Shown here piece after piece: positions 7,650 to 16,428 of a DNA stretch of 64,000 nucleotides (position 1 is the first letter of the stretch; the number at the start of each line of letters is the position of its first letter). Under the pieces are notes generated by a model that searched no databases, was not told the origin of the DNA, and worked only from the letters and a program-made list of their open reading frames with translations. A program made the translations under genes and the position numbers. The DNA is from JAGLON01 sp041394985 (GTDB lineage Bacteria; Zixibacteria; MSB-5A5; GN15; JAAZOE01), in assembly GCA_041394985.1 (NCBI GenBank), contig JAWLBI010000001.1:1736001-1800000 (forward strand), in the 5' to 3' direction.

Positions 7650-7847
7650 ATGCAAGACAAGAAGAAAACACGGGGTGCAGTGCCGGTACTGCCGACGGCA
7701 ATTCCGGGGCAAGTGGCCCAGCAGACAACGGGGGTATCTCGGCGCTATGTAGAAACTCCGCAGTATTGCCGCGAGTGCGGCGGGCGGCTGGTGAGAATCG
7801 GGTATTGTTTCACCTGCATGGCCTGCGGCTGGGGCGGCTGTTCCTGA
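7650..7847 (+). CDS. Small zinc-ribbon protein
   Basis: 65 residues from ATG 7650, which has AGGAGA upstream; the ATG at 7632 lies before that site. The N-terminal 40 residues are polar and likely unstructured. The C-terminal part is a four-cysteine zinc ribbon (CRECGGRL ... CFTCMACGWGGC) resembling the C-terminal zinc motif of some B12-dependent ribonucleotide reductases, but standing alone. It is the first gene of the putative SOS operon and ends 19 bases before the helicase. A role as helicase partner or nucleic-acid-binding subunit is inferred from the pairing only. Confidence 0.7.
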   Translation: MQDKKKTRGAVPVLPTAIPGQVAQQTTGVSRRYVETPQYCRECGGRLVRIGYCFTCMACGWGGCS

Positions 7848-7866
7848 GGCGATAAGGAGACTGATT

Positions 7867-10482
7867 GTGCGCAAGCGTCTGGCCAGATATGGATTGCCCG
7901 AGCCGATTCTCGCCGCCTGGGAGAAGCGCTACGGCGGGTATTTACTGCCGTTGCAGCAGCGGGCGATCGAGGAGTATCGGCTTCTGGATGGTGATTCGCT
8001 GTTGATATCGGCGCCGACATCGTCGGGGAAGACCTTCTGCGGCGAAATGGCGTTGATGCGGGCGATTCAGCAGCGGCAGAAAGCGCTGTTTCTGGTGCCG
8101 CTCAAGGCGGTGGCCGAGGAGAAGTTCCGGCAGTTCAGCGATTGCTATGGGAGTATCGGGCTGAGCGTGGTCATTGGGACGCGCGACTATCCGGAGTATG
8201 ACGCGGATATCGAGAACGGGAAATTCGATATCGCCGTCATGGTCTATGAGAAGTTCAACAGCCTGCTCCTGGCCAATTTCGACCTGATGTCGCAGGTCGG
8301 GACGATCGTTGTCGACGAGCTGCAGATGCTGGAGGATGATTCGCGGGGGGCGCGATTGGAATTGGCGCTGGCGAAGCTGCGCTATTCGATGTACCGGCCG
8401 CAGATCGTCGGGTTGTCGGCGGTTCTCGGTGAGGCCTCCGAACCGGCCGGATGGCTCGGCGGGCGTCTGCTGCTGGAGAAGGCCCGGCCGGTGGAACTGC
8501 ATCGCGGCATTGCCGCCGACGGTGTCTTTTCGTACCGCTGTCACAATACCGGAGTCGTCGGTGAAGAGGAATGTTTGCAGGAGGAGACGCCGGTCGGGAC
8601 GCTTTTCGAGAATATCCGCCGGGAGTATGAAGCCGGGCGAGGCGTGTTAGTCTTTTTGAAATCGCGGGCCGAGACGATGCGGGCGGCGATGGAGTTTTGT
8701 GAGTTTGCCGGGTTGGCGCAGGAGCGGTCGAAGCGGGAGTTTTTCATCGACTGCCTGGCCGACGAGGAAGAATCGTCGCTTCTGGATAATCTCTTCAGCG
8801 TGACGGCCTGCGGGGTGGCCTTCCACAATGCCGACCTGACGATCGGACAGCGGGCGGCGGTCGAGGATGGATACCGCAAAGGGCTCGTGCAGGTTATTTT
8901 CGCGACGACGACGCTGTCGACCGGCATCAATCTTCCGGCCTCGACGGTATTCATCGAGGCGCAGAAATACAACTCGCCGGGATATACCGGGCAGGCCGGT
9001 ATGGAGCCTCTGAACTGGGCCGAATATGAGAGCATGTCAGGGCGCGCGGGGCGCGTCGGGATGGCCGATGAAGGGGCGGGCAAGGCGGTGTTGTTCGCGT
9101 CGAGCGATCTGGAAAAATCGATTCTCTGGGAGTATTACATCGATAAGCAGCCGGCGGCGCTACGGTCTCGATTGGCTGAGTATCCGCGTGAAGATGCGGC
9201 GCTGGATATCATCGTATCGCAGCTGGCGCATTCGGTTGCGGAGATCGATGGGGTTCTGGACGGAACCTATGCCCGTCTCGTTAATGGCCATACTATCAAT
9301 ATACAAGAAGAGACAATTAAAGCGTTGGTTGAAGGCGGATTCGTGAGCCGCGACGGGGAGAGTTTGTCTCCACTGCCGCTGGGCGAGGCAACCGCAATGA
9401 CCGGTTTGAGTGTCGCCGGGGCGGCCTATATTCTGTCCGGCTGGGATGTATCGTCGGGGCAGAGCGATGAGGAGTTGCTCTTCGGGCTTCTGCGCTGTCC
9501 GGATGCCGGGCAATTGTATATCCCTCGGAATTCATCCGGGGGGCGGGTACAGGCGCCGGAGCGGCATATCATTGCCGACAGTCCGCTTCTGCGTAAGTTA
9601 TCGCGGATGCGCCGCGAATTGACCGATGATGAGATTCGCCGGGCGGGTATTTCATTCCTGCTGTTCGACTGGATTTCCGGGGTGGCGCCGCTGGAAATCG
9701 AAAATGATTATCGTCTCCATCCCGGCATGGTTGGCAACTTGGCTCGCCGAGTAGGGTGGTTGTTATCTTCAGCGGCGGGTGTCATCGGGGCGGCCGACCG
9801 CCATGCCCGGAGCGTTATCCGGTTAAACCGACTGGCCTTTGCCGTGGGTCATGGGGCGCCGTATGAGATGAAGGAAATCGCCAACGCTCTACCGGGGTTG
9901 CTTTATCGACGCGAGCTGCTGGAGTTACATCGGCAGGATATCACGACGGTCGAGGCGCTGCTGGGCGAGGGGCAGACTATTGTCGGGCGGTTGGTCTCGT
10001 CGGAATCTCGATTAAAGAAAATCACGGAAACACTGCAACATATAAAGGAGAACGCCATGCGATCAAACAGACATGATGCAATGAGGGATTTGGCTCCTCA
10101 GTCGATCGAAATCGACGGAACGCCGATCCGCGAACGGTTTCGGGTGCGGATAAACGGGCAGACGATCAATCTGACCGGGAAATCATTCAAGTACCTCTGT
10201 CGCCTCGCTTGGTCTCGGATAACGAACGACGGCGGATGGCTTTACAAAGAGGAGTTGGAGCAGGGCTTTAATCAGGCTCGATACCTGTATCGCCTGCGTC
10301 AGGAGATCGGCAAGGATTTCCTGCCGGGGTGGCCGTTGTACGAGAATAACCGGTCGGGGTATTATCGGCTGGTGGCTCCGGCCGACGGGATAACCCTCAA
10401 TCTGGACATGCTCAAGAATAATCCCGATTTTGAGGTCCGACAGATTGTCGGCGATATGAACCCGCAACAGATGACCCAGTAG
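7867..10482 (+). CDS. Ski2-like superfamily 2 helicase with C-terminal winged-helix-like domain
   Basis: 871 residues, GTG start behind AAGGAG. Helicase motifs in order: LPLQQRAI near residue 28, Walker A APTSSGKT (49-56), LVPLKAVAEEK, Walker B DELQ (150-153), TTTLSTGINLPAS, and motif VI MSGRAGRVG. The pattern is that of Ski2/Hel308-type helicases that unwind DNA or RNA. After the helicase core, about residues 750-855 form an extra module (LTGKSFKYLCRLAW ... ENNRSGYYRL) that reads like a winged helix-turn-helix. With the SOS-type operator upstream, a DNA repair or replication-restart role is likely. A defence role is an alternative I cannot exclude. Confidence 0.85.
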   Translation: MRKRLARYGLPEPILAAWEKRYGGYLLPLQQRAIEEYRLLDGDSLLISAPTSSGKTFCGEMALMRAIQQRQKALFLVPLKAVAEEKFRQFSDCYGSIGLSVVIGTRDYPEYDADIENGKFDIAVMVYEKFNSLLLANFDLMSQVGTIVVDELQMLEDDSRGARLELALAKLRYSMYRPQIVGLSAVLGEASEPAGWLGGRLLLEKARPVELHRGIAADGVFSYRCHNTGVVGEEECLQEETPVGTLFENIRREYEAGRGVLVFLKSRAETMRAAMEFCEFAGLAQERSKREFFIDCLADEEESSLLDNLFSVTACGVAFHNADLTIGQRAAVEDGYRKGLVQVIFATTTLSTGINLPASTVFIEAQKYNSPGYTGQAGMEPLNWAEYESMSGRAGRVGMADEGAGKAVLFASSDLEKSILWEYYIDKQPAALRSRLAEYPREDAALDIIVSQLAHSVAEIDGVLDGTYARLVNGHTINIQEETIKALVEGGFVSRDGESLSPLPLGEATAMTGLSVAGAAYILSGWDVSSGQSDEELLFGLLRCPDAGQLYIPRNSSGGRVQAPERHIIADSPLLRKLSRMRRELTDDEIRRAGISFLLFDWISGVAPLEIENDYRLHPGMVGNLARRVGWLLSSAAGVIGAADRHARSVIRLNRLAFAVGHGAPYEMKEIANALPGLLYRRELLELHRQDITTVEALLGEGQTIVGRLVSSESRLKKITETLQHIKENAMRSNRHDAMRDLAPQSIEIDGTPIRERFRVRINGQTINLTGKSFKYLCRLAWSRITNDGGWLYKEELEQGFNQARYLYRLRQEIGKDFLPGWPLYENNRSGYYRLVAPADGITLNLDMLKNNPDFEVRQIVGDMNPQQMTQ

Positions 10483-10502
10483 GCAGTTGTGGCCATCGTT
10501 AT

Positions 10503-10520
10503 ACCGATATCGGTTTTTTT
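10503..10520 (+). terminator. Weak intrinsic terminator after helicase gene
   Basis: ACCG ATAT CGGT followed directly by TTTTTT. The stem is only 4 bp, so termination may be inefficient and the lon-like gene downstream could be reached by read-through. Confidence 0.35.
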
Positions 10521-10579
10521 GTCGGAAAAGGCAAACTTTCATAGAGAAAAGAAGGTATAAGCCGATAAACAGTATAACG

Positions 10580-13108
10580 ATGGCTACAATAATAAAATCA
10601 CGCAGAAAACTGCCGCTGTTGTCATCCGACAGCGAGGCGGTCAGTCCGGTATTGCCGATTCGCTCGGCTATAATTTTTCCCGGTGAAATACATACAATTC
10701 AGATTGGCCGACAGGAAAATCTGGAAATACTTAAGGCGGTCGAGAAAAAGGACAAGCTGTTAGTCCTGTCGTTTTCGCCGCAGACGTTTTCCTCAGGGCG
10801 TACGGTTCGGGTATCCCAGATCGGTGTCCTGGCCAGAATACAGTCTGAAAAAGACGCCATGGGCAATTCGCGCATGGTGACGCTGGAAGGTGTGCGCCGT
10901 GTGGCGTTGACCGGCATAAAACAAAATTCGCCCTATCTGATCGCCTCGATTGCCGAGCTTCAGGAAGAGGATAAAACCGGCGATGAGATCAAGGCGATGA
11001 CGTCGGAAATAATCGATTTGATTTCTCACCTGACGAGACTCGACAGCCGGTATGCCGGGGAGTTGCTGTATACGCTGGGCATGAATCAATCATCACCTTC
11101 GTTTTTTGCCGACCGGGTCGGTGCGATGGTGCACTTCCAGTTGACGGATAAGCAGCAAATTCTGGATGCGATACAAATTGAAGAACGACTCAAAGCACTG
11201 TTGCGACTGATTAGGGCGGAGATCGATAATGTCTCGACGCTGACGCGCATCAATGATAAGGTCAACGAATCGCTGGAGCAGAAAAAGCGCGAAAATTTCC
11301 TGCGGCAGCAGCTCATGGAAATCCGGCGCGAGCTGGGCGAGGAATTCGTCGAGGAAGATATCGCCAAGCAGTACTATCGGCGCATAAAAGAAACGCCGGG
11401 ATTGCCTGAAGATGTCGCCGAGCGGTTGCGTACAGAGGCGGATCGTTTAAAACAATTATCGTCGTCATCGGCCGAGTATGGTTCGAATAAGAATTATCTC
11501 GAGTTGCTGTTGACGCTGCCGTGGACGCCGGGGAAGAAGGAAAAAATAGACCTCGGTAATACGGCGGATCGTATCAATGCCGATTACTATGGATCGTCGA
11601 AGATAAAAGAACAGATTCTGGAATATCTGGCCGTACGGCAAATGTCGAAGGATAACAAGGATATTCCGATTCTCTGTTTTGCCGGTCCGGTCGGAACGGG
11701 CAAGGCATCATTGGCGAAGGCGATTGCCACCTCGCTGGAGAAAAAATTCGTTCGCATCAACGGCACCAGTTTGCTCGAACTTGAAAATGTTAAAGGGACA
11801 TATCGCAATGAGATCGGAGCCGATCCCGGAGAGTTGATTCGCGCGATTCAGCGCGAGAACTCATTCGACCTGGTCGTGTATCTGGAAGATCTCGAGTATG
11901 TCATCGAATCGGAAGACAGCAATGCCTTGCTGGCATTGTTAGAGGCGGTCGATCCCCGGCAGAATACGCATTTCATGAATACGTTCGTCGGCGTGCCGCT
12001 CGATTTGTCTCGTATCTTATTTATTCTCAGCCTGTCCAATCCGGATGATTTCCCGGATCCGTTCACGCACCGCCTTGAAATGGTGGAAATGAACGGGTAT
12101 ATCGAGCGGGAAAAGATCATTATCGCAAAGAAGTATATTCTGCCGAAGTTGTATAAGCGATATGGAATAACCCGGACGGAACTGAAATTCAGCGACAAGG
12201 TGCTCAGCCGTATAATACGGCTGTATACGATGGAAGCCGGATTGATCGGGATGCGCCAGCAGTTGCAGAAAATCTTCCGGCGGGTGACGCGCAAGAAGGC
12301 GATGGGGGAGAGTTGCAAGATAACATTGCGCGAGAGCACGCTCGAATCATTCTTGGGGACGCCGTTGTATATTCCGGAAAAGGCGATGACGGAACCGGAA
12401 ATCGGCGTTGCCAACGGTCTGGCCTGGACCGGGGCGGGCGGTGACTTGATGCTGATCGAGGGTCTCAAGATGCGCGGAACCGGACAGGTGGCCACGACCG
12501 GGCTTCTCGGTGATATTATGAAAGAGTCGATTCAGGCGGCGCACAGTTTTGTGAGGTCGCGGGCGGAGACGCTGGGAATCGACCATGACGATTTCGTCAA
12601 TTATGATATTCATATCCATTTCCCGATGGGTTCGATTCCGAAGGATGGTCCGTCGGCCGGTGTTACGGTGACAATCGTATTGGCGTCGGTGTTTGCGGAG
12701 CGTCCGGTCAGGAGTGATATCGCGATGACCGGCGAGGTGACTCTGCGTGGGAAAGTCATTGCGGTTGGGGGAGTTAAGGAAAAGATTTCGGCTGCGTATC
12801 GGGCCGGCATTCATACTATTATATTGCCGAAGGAAAACGAGAAGGATTTGAAATCGATTCCGCGGGAAATTATTCGGAAAACGAATTTTATCTTTATCGA
12901 GTCGGTGGATGAGTTATTCGAGCAGGCGTTGCTCGGTTTTCAGCCGTCATCGTATACGCTTGAAAAGTTGTTTGCCGAGGAAGTTGCCAACGCGAAACGG
13001 CGCAGCCGGACTCGCGCCAGGAGCAAAGCAGCGGCAAAAAGTAAGACAAAAGTAAAAAAACCTGCAACCAAAAAGCCTAAAAAGAATAAAAGTAACAGGA
13101 AGTCATGA
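10580..13108 (+). CDS. lon: Lon-family protease with degenerate ATPase motifs
   Basis: 842 residues from ATG 10580; the frame extends to a TTG at 10487 but the Lon N-terminal domain starts just after 10580. Order: substrate-binding LON domain (about 20-205), coiled coil, AAA+ module, protease domain. The protease dyad is intact: S692 in KDGPSAG and K733 in GGVKEK. The ATPase is not: Walker A reads GPVGTGKAS, with Ala376 where Thr/Ser binds Mg; Walker B reads YLED instead of LLDE; the pore loop has YRNEIGADPG instead of YIGxMPG. Sensor-1 Asn and the arginine region remain. It ends in a 45-residue Lys/Arg-rich tail. Probably a second, weakly ATP-dependent or ATP-independent Lon. Confidence 0.88.
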   Translation: MATIIKSRRKLPLLSSDSEAVSPVLPIRSAIIFPGEIHTIQIGRQENLEILKAVEKKDKLLVLSFSPQTFSSGRTVRVSQIGVLARIQSEKDAMGNSRMVTLEGVRRVALTGIKQNSPYLIASIAELQEEDKTGDEIKAMTSEIIDLISHLTRLDSRYAGELLYTLGMNQSSPSFFADRVGAMVHFQLTDKQQILDAIQIEERLKALLRLIRAEIDNVSTLTRINDKVNESLEQKKRENFLRQQLMEIRRELGEEFVEEDIAKQYYRRIKETPGLPEDVAERLRTEADRLKQLSSSSAEYGSNKNYLELLLTLPWTPGKKEKIDLGNTADRINADYYGSSKIKEQILEYLAVRQMSKDNKDIPILCFAGPVGTGKASLAKAIATSLEKKFVRINGTSLLELENVKGTYRNEIGADPGELIRAIQRENSFDLVVYLEDLEYVIESEDSNALLALLEAVDPRQNTHFMNTFVGVPLDLSRILFILSLSNPDDFPDPFTHRLEMVEMNGYIEREKIIIAKKYILPKLYKRYGITRTELKFSDKVLSRIIRLYTMEAGLIGMRQQLQKIFRRVTRKKAMGESCKITLRESTLESFLGTPLYIPEKAMTEPEIGVANGLAWTGAGGDLMLIEGLKMRGTGQVATTGLLGDIMKESIQAAHSFVRSRAETLGIDHDDFVNYDIHIHFPMGSIPKDGPSAGVTVTIVLASVFAERPVRSDIAMTGEVTLRGKVIAVGGVKEKISAAYRAGIHTIILPKENEKDLKSIPREIIRKTNFIFIESVDELFEQALLGFQPSSYTLEKLFAEEVANAKRRSRTRARSKAAAKSKTKVKKPATKKPKKNKSNRKS

Positions 13109-13116
13109 CAGCACTA

Positions 13117-13170
13117 TTGACAGGCTACCTGTCAGATATTAAGTTATGTGACCCTTTAATCACATACAAT
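13117..13170 (+). promoter_or_regulatory. Promoter region with two inverted repeats before cohesin-like gene
   Basis: TTGACA (13117-13122) and TAAGTT (13140-13145) are 17 bases apart. TGACAGG-CTA-CCTGTCA overlaps the -35 box. Just downstream TATGTGA-N8-TCACATA (13145-13166) is a perfect inverted repeat that resembles a CRP/FNR half-site pair but with an 8-base instead of 6-base spacer, overlapping a second possible -10, TACAAT (13165-13170). The elements are clear; the protein that binds them is unknown. Confidence 0.45.
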
Positions 13171-13184
13171 GTTCGGAGGAACTC

Positions 13185-13736
13185 ATGCGACTGATGCCGT
13201 TACTACTTGTGATCGTATTACTATTCTGTCTGAATACAGTCGGGATGGCCCAGGTTGATGAAAACGCGGCTGACACACTGAAACTGAGTGCGGCGAAATT
13301 AATGGACGGTAACAAGGTTGCCGTTATTGTCGATTTTTTCAATGACCAGCCTCTGGCGGCGTTGACGATTCCGCTGCGGTTAGGGGCAAAAGGATTCGAG
13401 ATCGATACGGTTTTGTTAACTGATAGCCGGATAGATTATCTGCATACCAAGCCGATAACGATTACCGAAGATCGCCAGGGCGTGGTATTCGGCGGTATCT
13501 GTATGACGGAAGCGTATATCCCGGCCGGAAACGGTTTGCTGGCGACTATCGTATTGCGACAGACCGGCACCGAATTGGCAAAGGATTGTATTATCGATAC
13601 GACGACGATTATCCCGGCGAATACGCTGTTCACGAAGCCGGATTCGAAATCATTCGTGCCGGTGGTCCAAATGGGTAAGATGAAGATAGGAAAGCAGGAA
13701 AGTGACCCGCCCAAGGACACGGCCAAGAAAGAATAG
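13185..13736 (+). CDS. Secreted cohesin-like single-domain protein
   Basis: 183 residues with a Sec signal peptide (first ~22 residues, ending GMAQ) and one beta-rich domain. The domain is clearly paralogous to the N-terminal domain of the protein at 13981 (shared LAALTIPLR / LAAMTIPVF, SRIDYLHTKPITI / SRIAYLSTKPVTI, VVFGGI, AYIPAG / ANIPAG, TLFT(K/N)P). The alternation of short strands resembles cohesin-type carbohydrate-complex scaffolding domains, which bind dockerins; the next protein ends in a dockerin-like domain. It ends in a Lys-rich tail. GGAGG precedes the ATG. Confidence 0.7.
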   Translation: MRLMPLLLVIVLLFCLNTVGMAQVDENAADTLKLSAAKLMDGNKVAVIVDFFNDQPLAALTIPLRLGAKGFEIDTVLLTDSRIDYLHTKPITITEDRQGVVFGGICMTEAYIPAGNGLLATIVLRQTGTELAKDCIIDTTTIIPANTLFTKPDSKSFVPVVQMGKMKIGKQESDPPKDTAKKE

Positions 13737-13756
13737 CACGATAAAAAACTGACTAA

Positions 13757-13792
13757 AAACCCCGTTTTGTAACGGGGTTTTTTTATTTTTTT
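13757..13792 (+). terminator. Intrinsic terminator
   Basis: AAACCCCGTT (13757-13766), loop TTGT, AACGGGGTTT (13771-13780), then a T-rich tract. It closes the cohesin-like gene. Confidence 0.9.
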
Positions 13793-13845
13793 AATTAATT
13801 CTTTTTAATGGACGTATTAGGGTTTCGTTATTATCATAAATACAC

Positions 13846-13874
13846 TTGACAGAAATCGCATTCGAACCTATTTT
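13846..13874 (+). promoter_or_regulatory. Sigma-70-type promoter of the BACON/dockerin protein gene
   Basis: TTGACA (13846-13851), 17-base spacer, TATTTT (13869-13874), about 100 bases before the ATG at 13981. The gene therefore has its own promoter after the terminator at 13757. Confidence 0.65.
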
Positions 13875-13980
13875 TCCATATAGCAGACAATTACGGGCTT
13901 ATCATTCATGTCCTTTACTTTTTTGCGCGCAACAATCGCTACAGAGAAGACACATATTCGCCCTTTTGGAGGTATAAACG

Positions 13981-16266
13981 ATGTATAACAGGATGTTATC
14001 TTTACTGCTTTTTGCGTTGCTTTTGGCGGCATCGGTTTGGGCTCAGGATCCTGGGGTGCAGGATTCGTTGTATATCAGTTACGCAGAAGTTGATGCCGGT
14101 CAGCAGGCCGTCATCCCTGTCAATTTCACTAACGATACGGAACTCGCTGCGATGACCATCCCGGTATTTTGGGGGTCTTCGGACATTACGCTCGATTCTG
14201 TTTCGTATGTCGGCAGTCGCATTGCCTATTTGTCGACAAAGCCAGTTACTATTTATGCGTCTGAACAGAAAGTTGTTTTCGGCGGCATTGTACTGACGGA
14301 AGCGAATATCCCTGCCGGTACCGGTTTGGTCGCCACTCTGTATTTCAATGTTCCGCCGGGAACGCCGGATCAGATGATTGTTGTCGATACGACGACTCGC
14401 GGAGCGGCCTCGACGCTTTTCACGAATCCGAATTCCTCCAGTTTTATTCCCTTTGTGGAATCGGGTTATATTCAAGTCGGTGAACCGGTTATTCCTCCGC
14501 ACATCGTTCTCGCGCCGACGTCGATGAACTTCGAAGGAACCGTCGGATATCCTTCTCCGATGGCTCAGCAGCTCCAGATCAGCAACAGTGGTGACAATTC
14601 GTTCGACTGGACGGCTTCGACTTCGTCATCCTGGCTCTTCGCCGTACCGAATTCAGGAACCGCCGGGGTCTCATTTACCGGAATCACGGTCAATACGACG
14701 GGATTGGGTGAAGGGATGTATTATGATACGGTTGTCATCAGCAGTGGCGATGCGGATAACTCGCCACAGAGATTGCCTGTCTCATTGCATATGGTCAAAC
14801 TGCCGCCTCGTATAGTTGCGGATCCTGAAGAATTTATCGTTTCGGCTGTGCAGTTCGGCGCCAATCCGGATGATCGTATCCTGCACATATCGACGGATGT
14901 GCTCGGCAGTGATCTTAACTGGACAGTGAGTAACAGCGAGAGCTGGCTGACCCTGTCGCCGGGATCGGGGACACCTCCGGATTCCGTGACCTTATCTTTC
15001 GATATCTCCGGGTTGACCTTTGGCTATTATTATGACACGATTGTGATCAGTGATCCGAACGCGGTGAATAATCCCGTGGAGGTGCCGGTCACGCTGCAAA
15101 TCGTATCTGATCTCCCGGTCCTCGAGATTACGCCGGATACACTGCACATCGTCGCCAAGACCGGAGTTAATCCGGCGGTGCGATCCGTGTTCCTGTGGAA
15201 TTCGGGCGAGGGATCGATGACTTTCGATATCTCCGAATCGAGTCCTCTGATTACAAATGTTCTTCCGCTTTCGGGATCGGCTCCGTCCGATGTCTTTTTC
15301 ACATTCGATACCGATACGCTGGAAATCGGCGATTATTACATCCCGGTCACGGTCGTATCTCCCGAGGCGGTAAATTCGCCGAAAGAGTTAATCGTACACA
15401 TTCGCGTATTGAGTAACCCTCCTGACCTGTATATTATTCCATCGTCATTGACGATGAACTATTATGAATGCTGGCAGGGTGTCGATGCGTCTCCGGTTTT
15501 GAAAAACTTTCAGATCATGAATCTGGGAGGTGGATCGATGTCCTGGACGGCGACGACATCAGCAGACTGGGTGTATGTCAAACAGGCATCCGGTGTCGGA
15601 GATTATATTAACTCGGTCGGATTGACGGATGCGGCGGGTGATTTACCGGTCGGCACCTATACCGATACTCTCGTGGTTGCATCGGCGGTCGCGATGAACA
15701 GCCCGAAAAAACTCGTTGTGACATTAAATGTCATCCCGGGAACGGAGACTCCGGAAATCGTCGTGAATGAGGCCGTCGTTAATATTCCGGCGCAGGAAGT
15801 ATTCGGTGTCTTATTCGGAGAGCTCGCGTCTCTCGGTGAAGTCGTCAACCAGAATGCCGGTTGTATGGACTACTGGATTGAAGAGGATATTCCCTGGCTG
15901 ACCGTTATCGATTCGGTCGGTGAGGCGCCGACAATTCTGCGGGCGATCCTGGATGTCGGTTCGTATACCTACGGCACCTATCCGGATTCGATTCTGATTC
16001 ACTCCAGCACGGCCTCGAATTCCCCGATTGTCATGCCGGTGAACATGCTGGTCTGGCGTTTGCATGGCGACCATGACTGGAATAACAGAATCAACGTCGC
16101 GGATGTCGTATGGATGGTTAAATACATTTTCCAATATGGACCGCCGGCTCAGCCGGAACCGTATGTGGATGACTGCGACTGTAACTTCATGATCAATATC
16201 GGCGATGCCGTAATCGTCGTGAATTACATTTTCAAATACGGCAATATGCCGTGCGGTAACCTGTAA
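13981..16266 (+). CDS. Secreted protein: cohesin-like domain, BACON-like repeats, C-terminal dockerin
   Basis: 761 residues. Signal peptide (about 1-21, ending VWAQ), then a cohesin-like domain paralogous to the 13185 protein (about 25-165), then about five to six Ig-like repeats of ~95 residues of BACON type (recurrent LxISN-x-GD, F-D-W-T-A-S, S-W-L, G-x-Y-x-D-T-(I/V)-x-I-S, N-S-P-x-x-(L/V)-P-V), and a C-terminal dockerin-like pair of Ca-binding loops (GDHDWNNRINVADVVW and CDCNFMINIGDAVIVVNYIF). A protein carrying both a cohesin-like and a dockerin-like end could self-assemble on the cell surface. GGAGG precedes the ATG. Confidence 0.8.
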   Translation: MYNRMLSLLLFALLLAASVWAQDPGVQDSLYISYAEVDAGQQAVIPVNFTNDTELAAMTIPVFWGSSDITLDSVSYVGSRIAYLSTKPVTIYASEQKVVFGGIVLTEANIPAGTGLVATLYFNVPPGTPDQMIVVDTTTRGAASTLFTNPNSSSFIPFVESGYIQVGEPVIPPHIVLAPTSMNFEGTVGYPSPMAQQLQISNSGDNSFDWTASTSSSWLFAVPNSGTAGVSFTGITVNTTGLGEGMYYDTVVISSGDADNSPQRLPVSLHMVKLPPRIVADPEEFIVSAVQFGANPDDRILHISTDVLGSDLNWTVSNSESWLTLSPGSGTPPDSVTLSFDISGLTFGYYYDTIVISDPNAVNNPVEVPVTLQIVSDLPVLEITPDTLHIVAKTGVNPAVRSVFLWNSGEGSMTFDISESSPLITNVLPLSGSAPSDVFFTFDTDTLEIGDYYIPVTVVSPEAVNSPKELIVHIRVLSNPPDLYIIPSSLTMNYYECWQGVDASPVLKNFQIMNLGGGSMSWTATTSADWVYVKQASGVGDYINSVGLTDAAGDLPVGTYTDTLVVASAVAMNSPKKLVVTLNVIPGTETPEIVVNEAVVNIPAQEVFGVLFGELASLGEVVNQNAGCMDYWIEEDIPWLTVIDSVGEAPTILRAILDVGSYTYGTYPDSILIHSSTASNSPIVMPVNMLVWRLHGDHDWNNRINVADVVWMVKYIFQYGPPAQPEPYVDDCDCNFMINIGDAVIVVNYIFKYGNMPCGNL

Positions 16267-16289
16267 ATCGCAACTGGCTTTGAGTCTTA

Positions 16290-16320
16290 CCCGTCCGCCT
16301 CAGGCGGACGGGTTTTTTTT
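16290..16320 (+). terminator. Intrinsic terminator
   Basis: CCCGTCCGCC (16290-16299), loop TCA, GGCGGACGGG (16303-16312), then at least eight T. It is a strong hairpin. Confidence 0.93.
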
Positions 16321-16428
16321 ATCATTAATTTTCCAAAAAATGATTGAAAAACCGGCAAAATTTGGTTTTCTTCAGCCTTCAAATACGACAGCGAGACAAT
16401 TCTGCATTGTAGACCGACGGAGTATATC

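Noticed and set aside
10487..10579. TTG start 31 codons upstream for the Lon-family gene
   Set aside because: The extra segment overlaps a weak terminator, has no Lon similarity and no ribosome binding site; however the ATG at 10580 also has only a distant AAGG, so the start is not fully settled.
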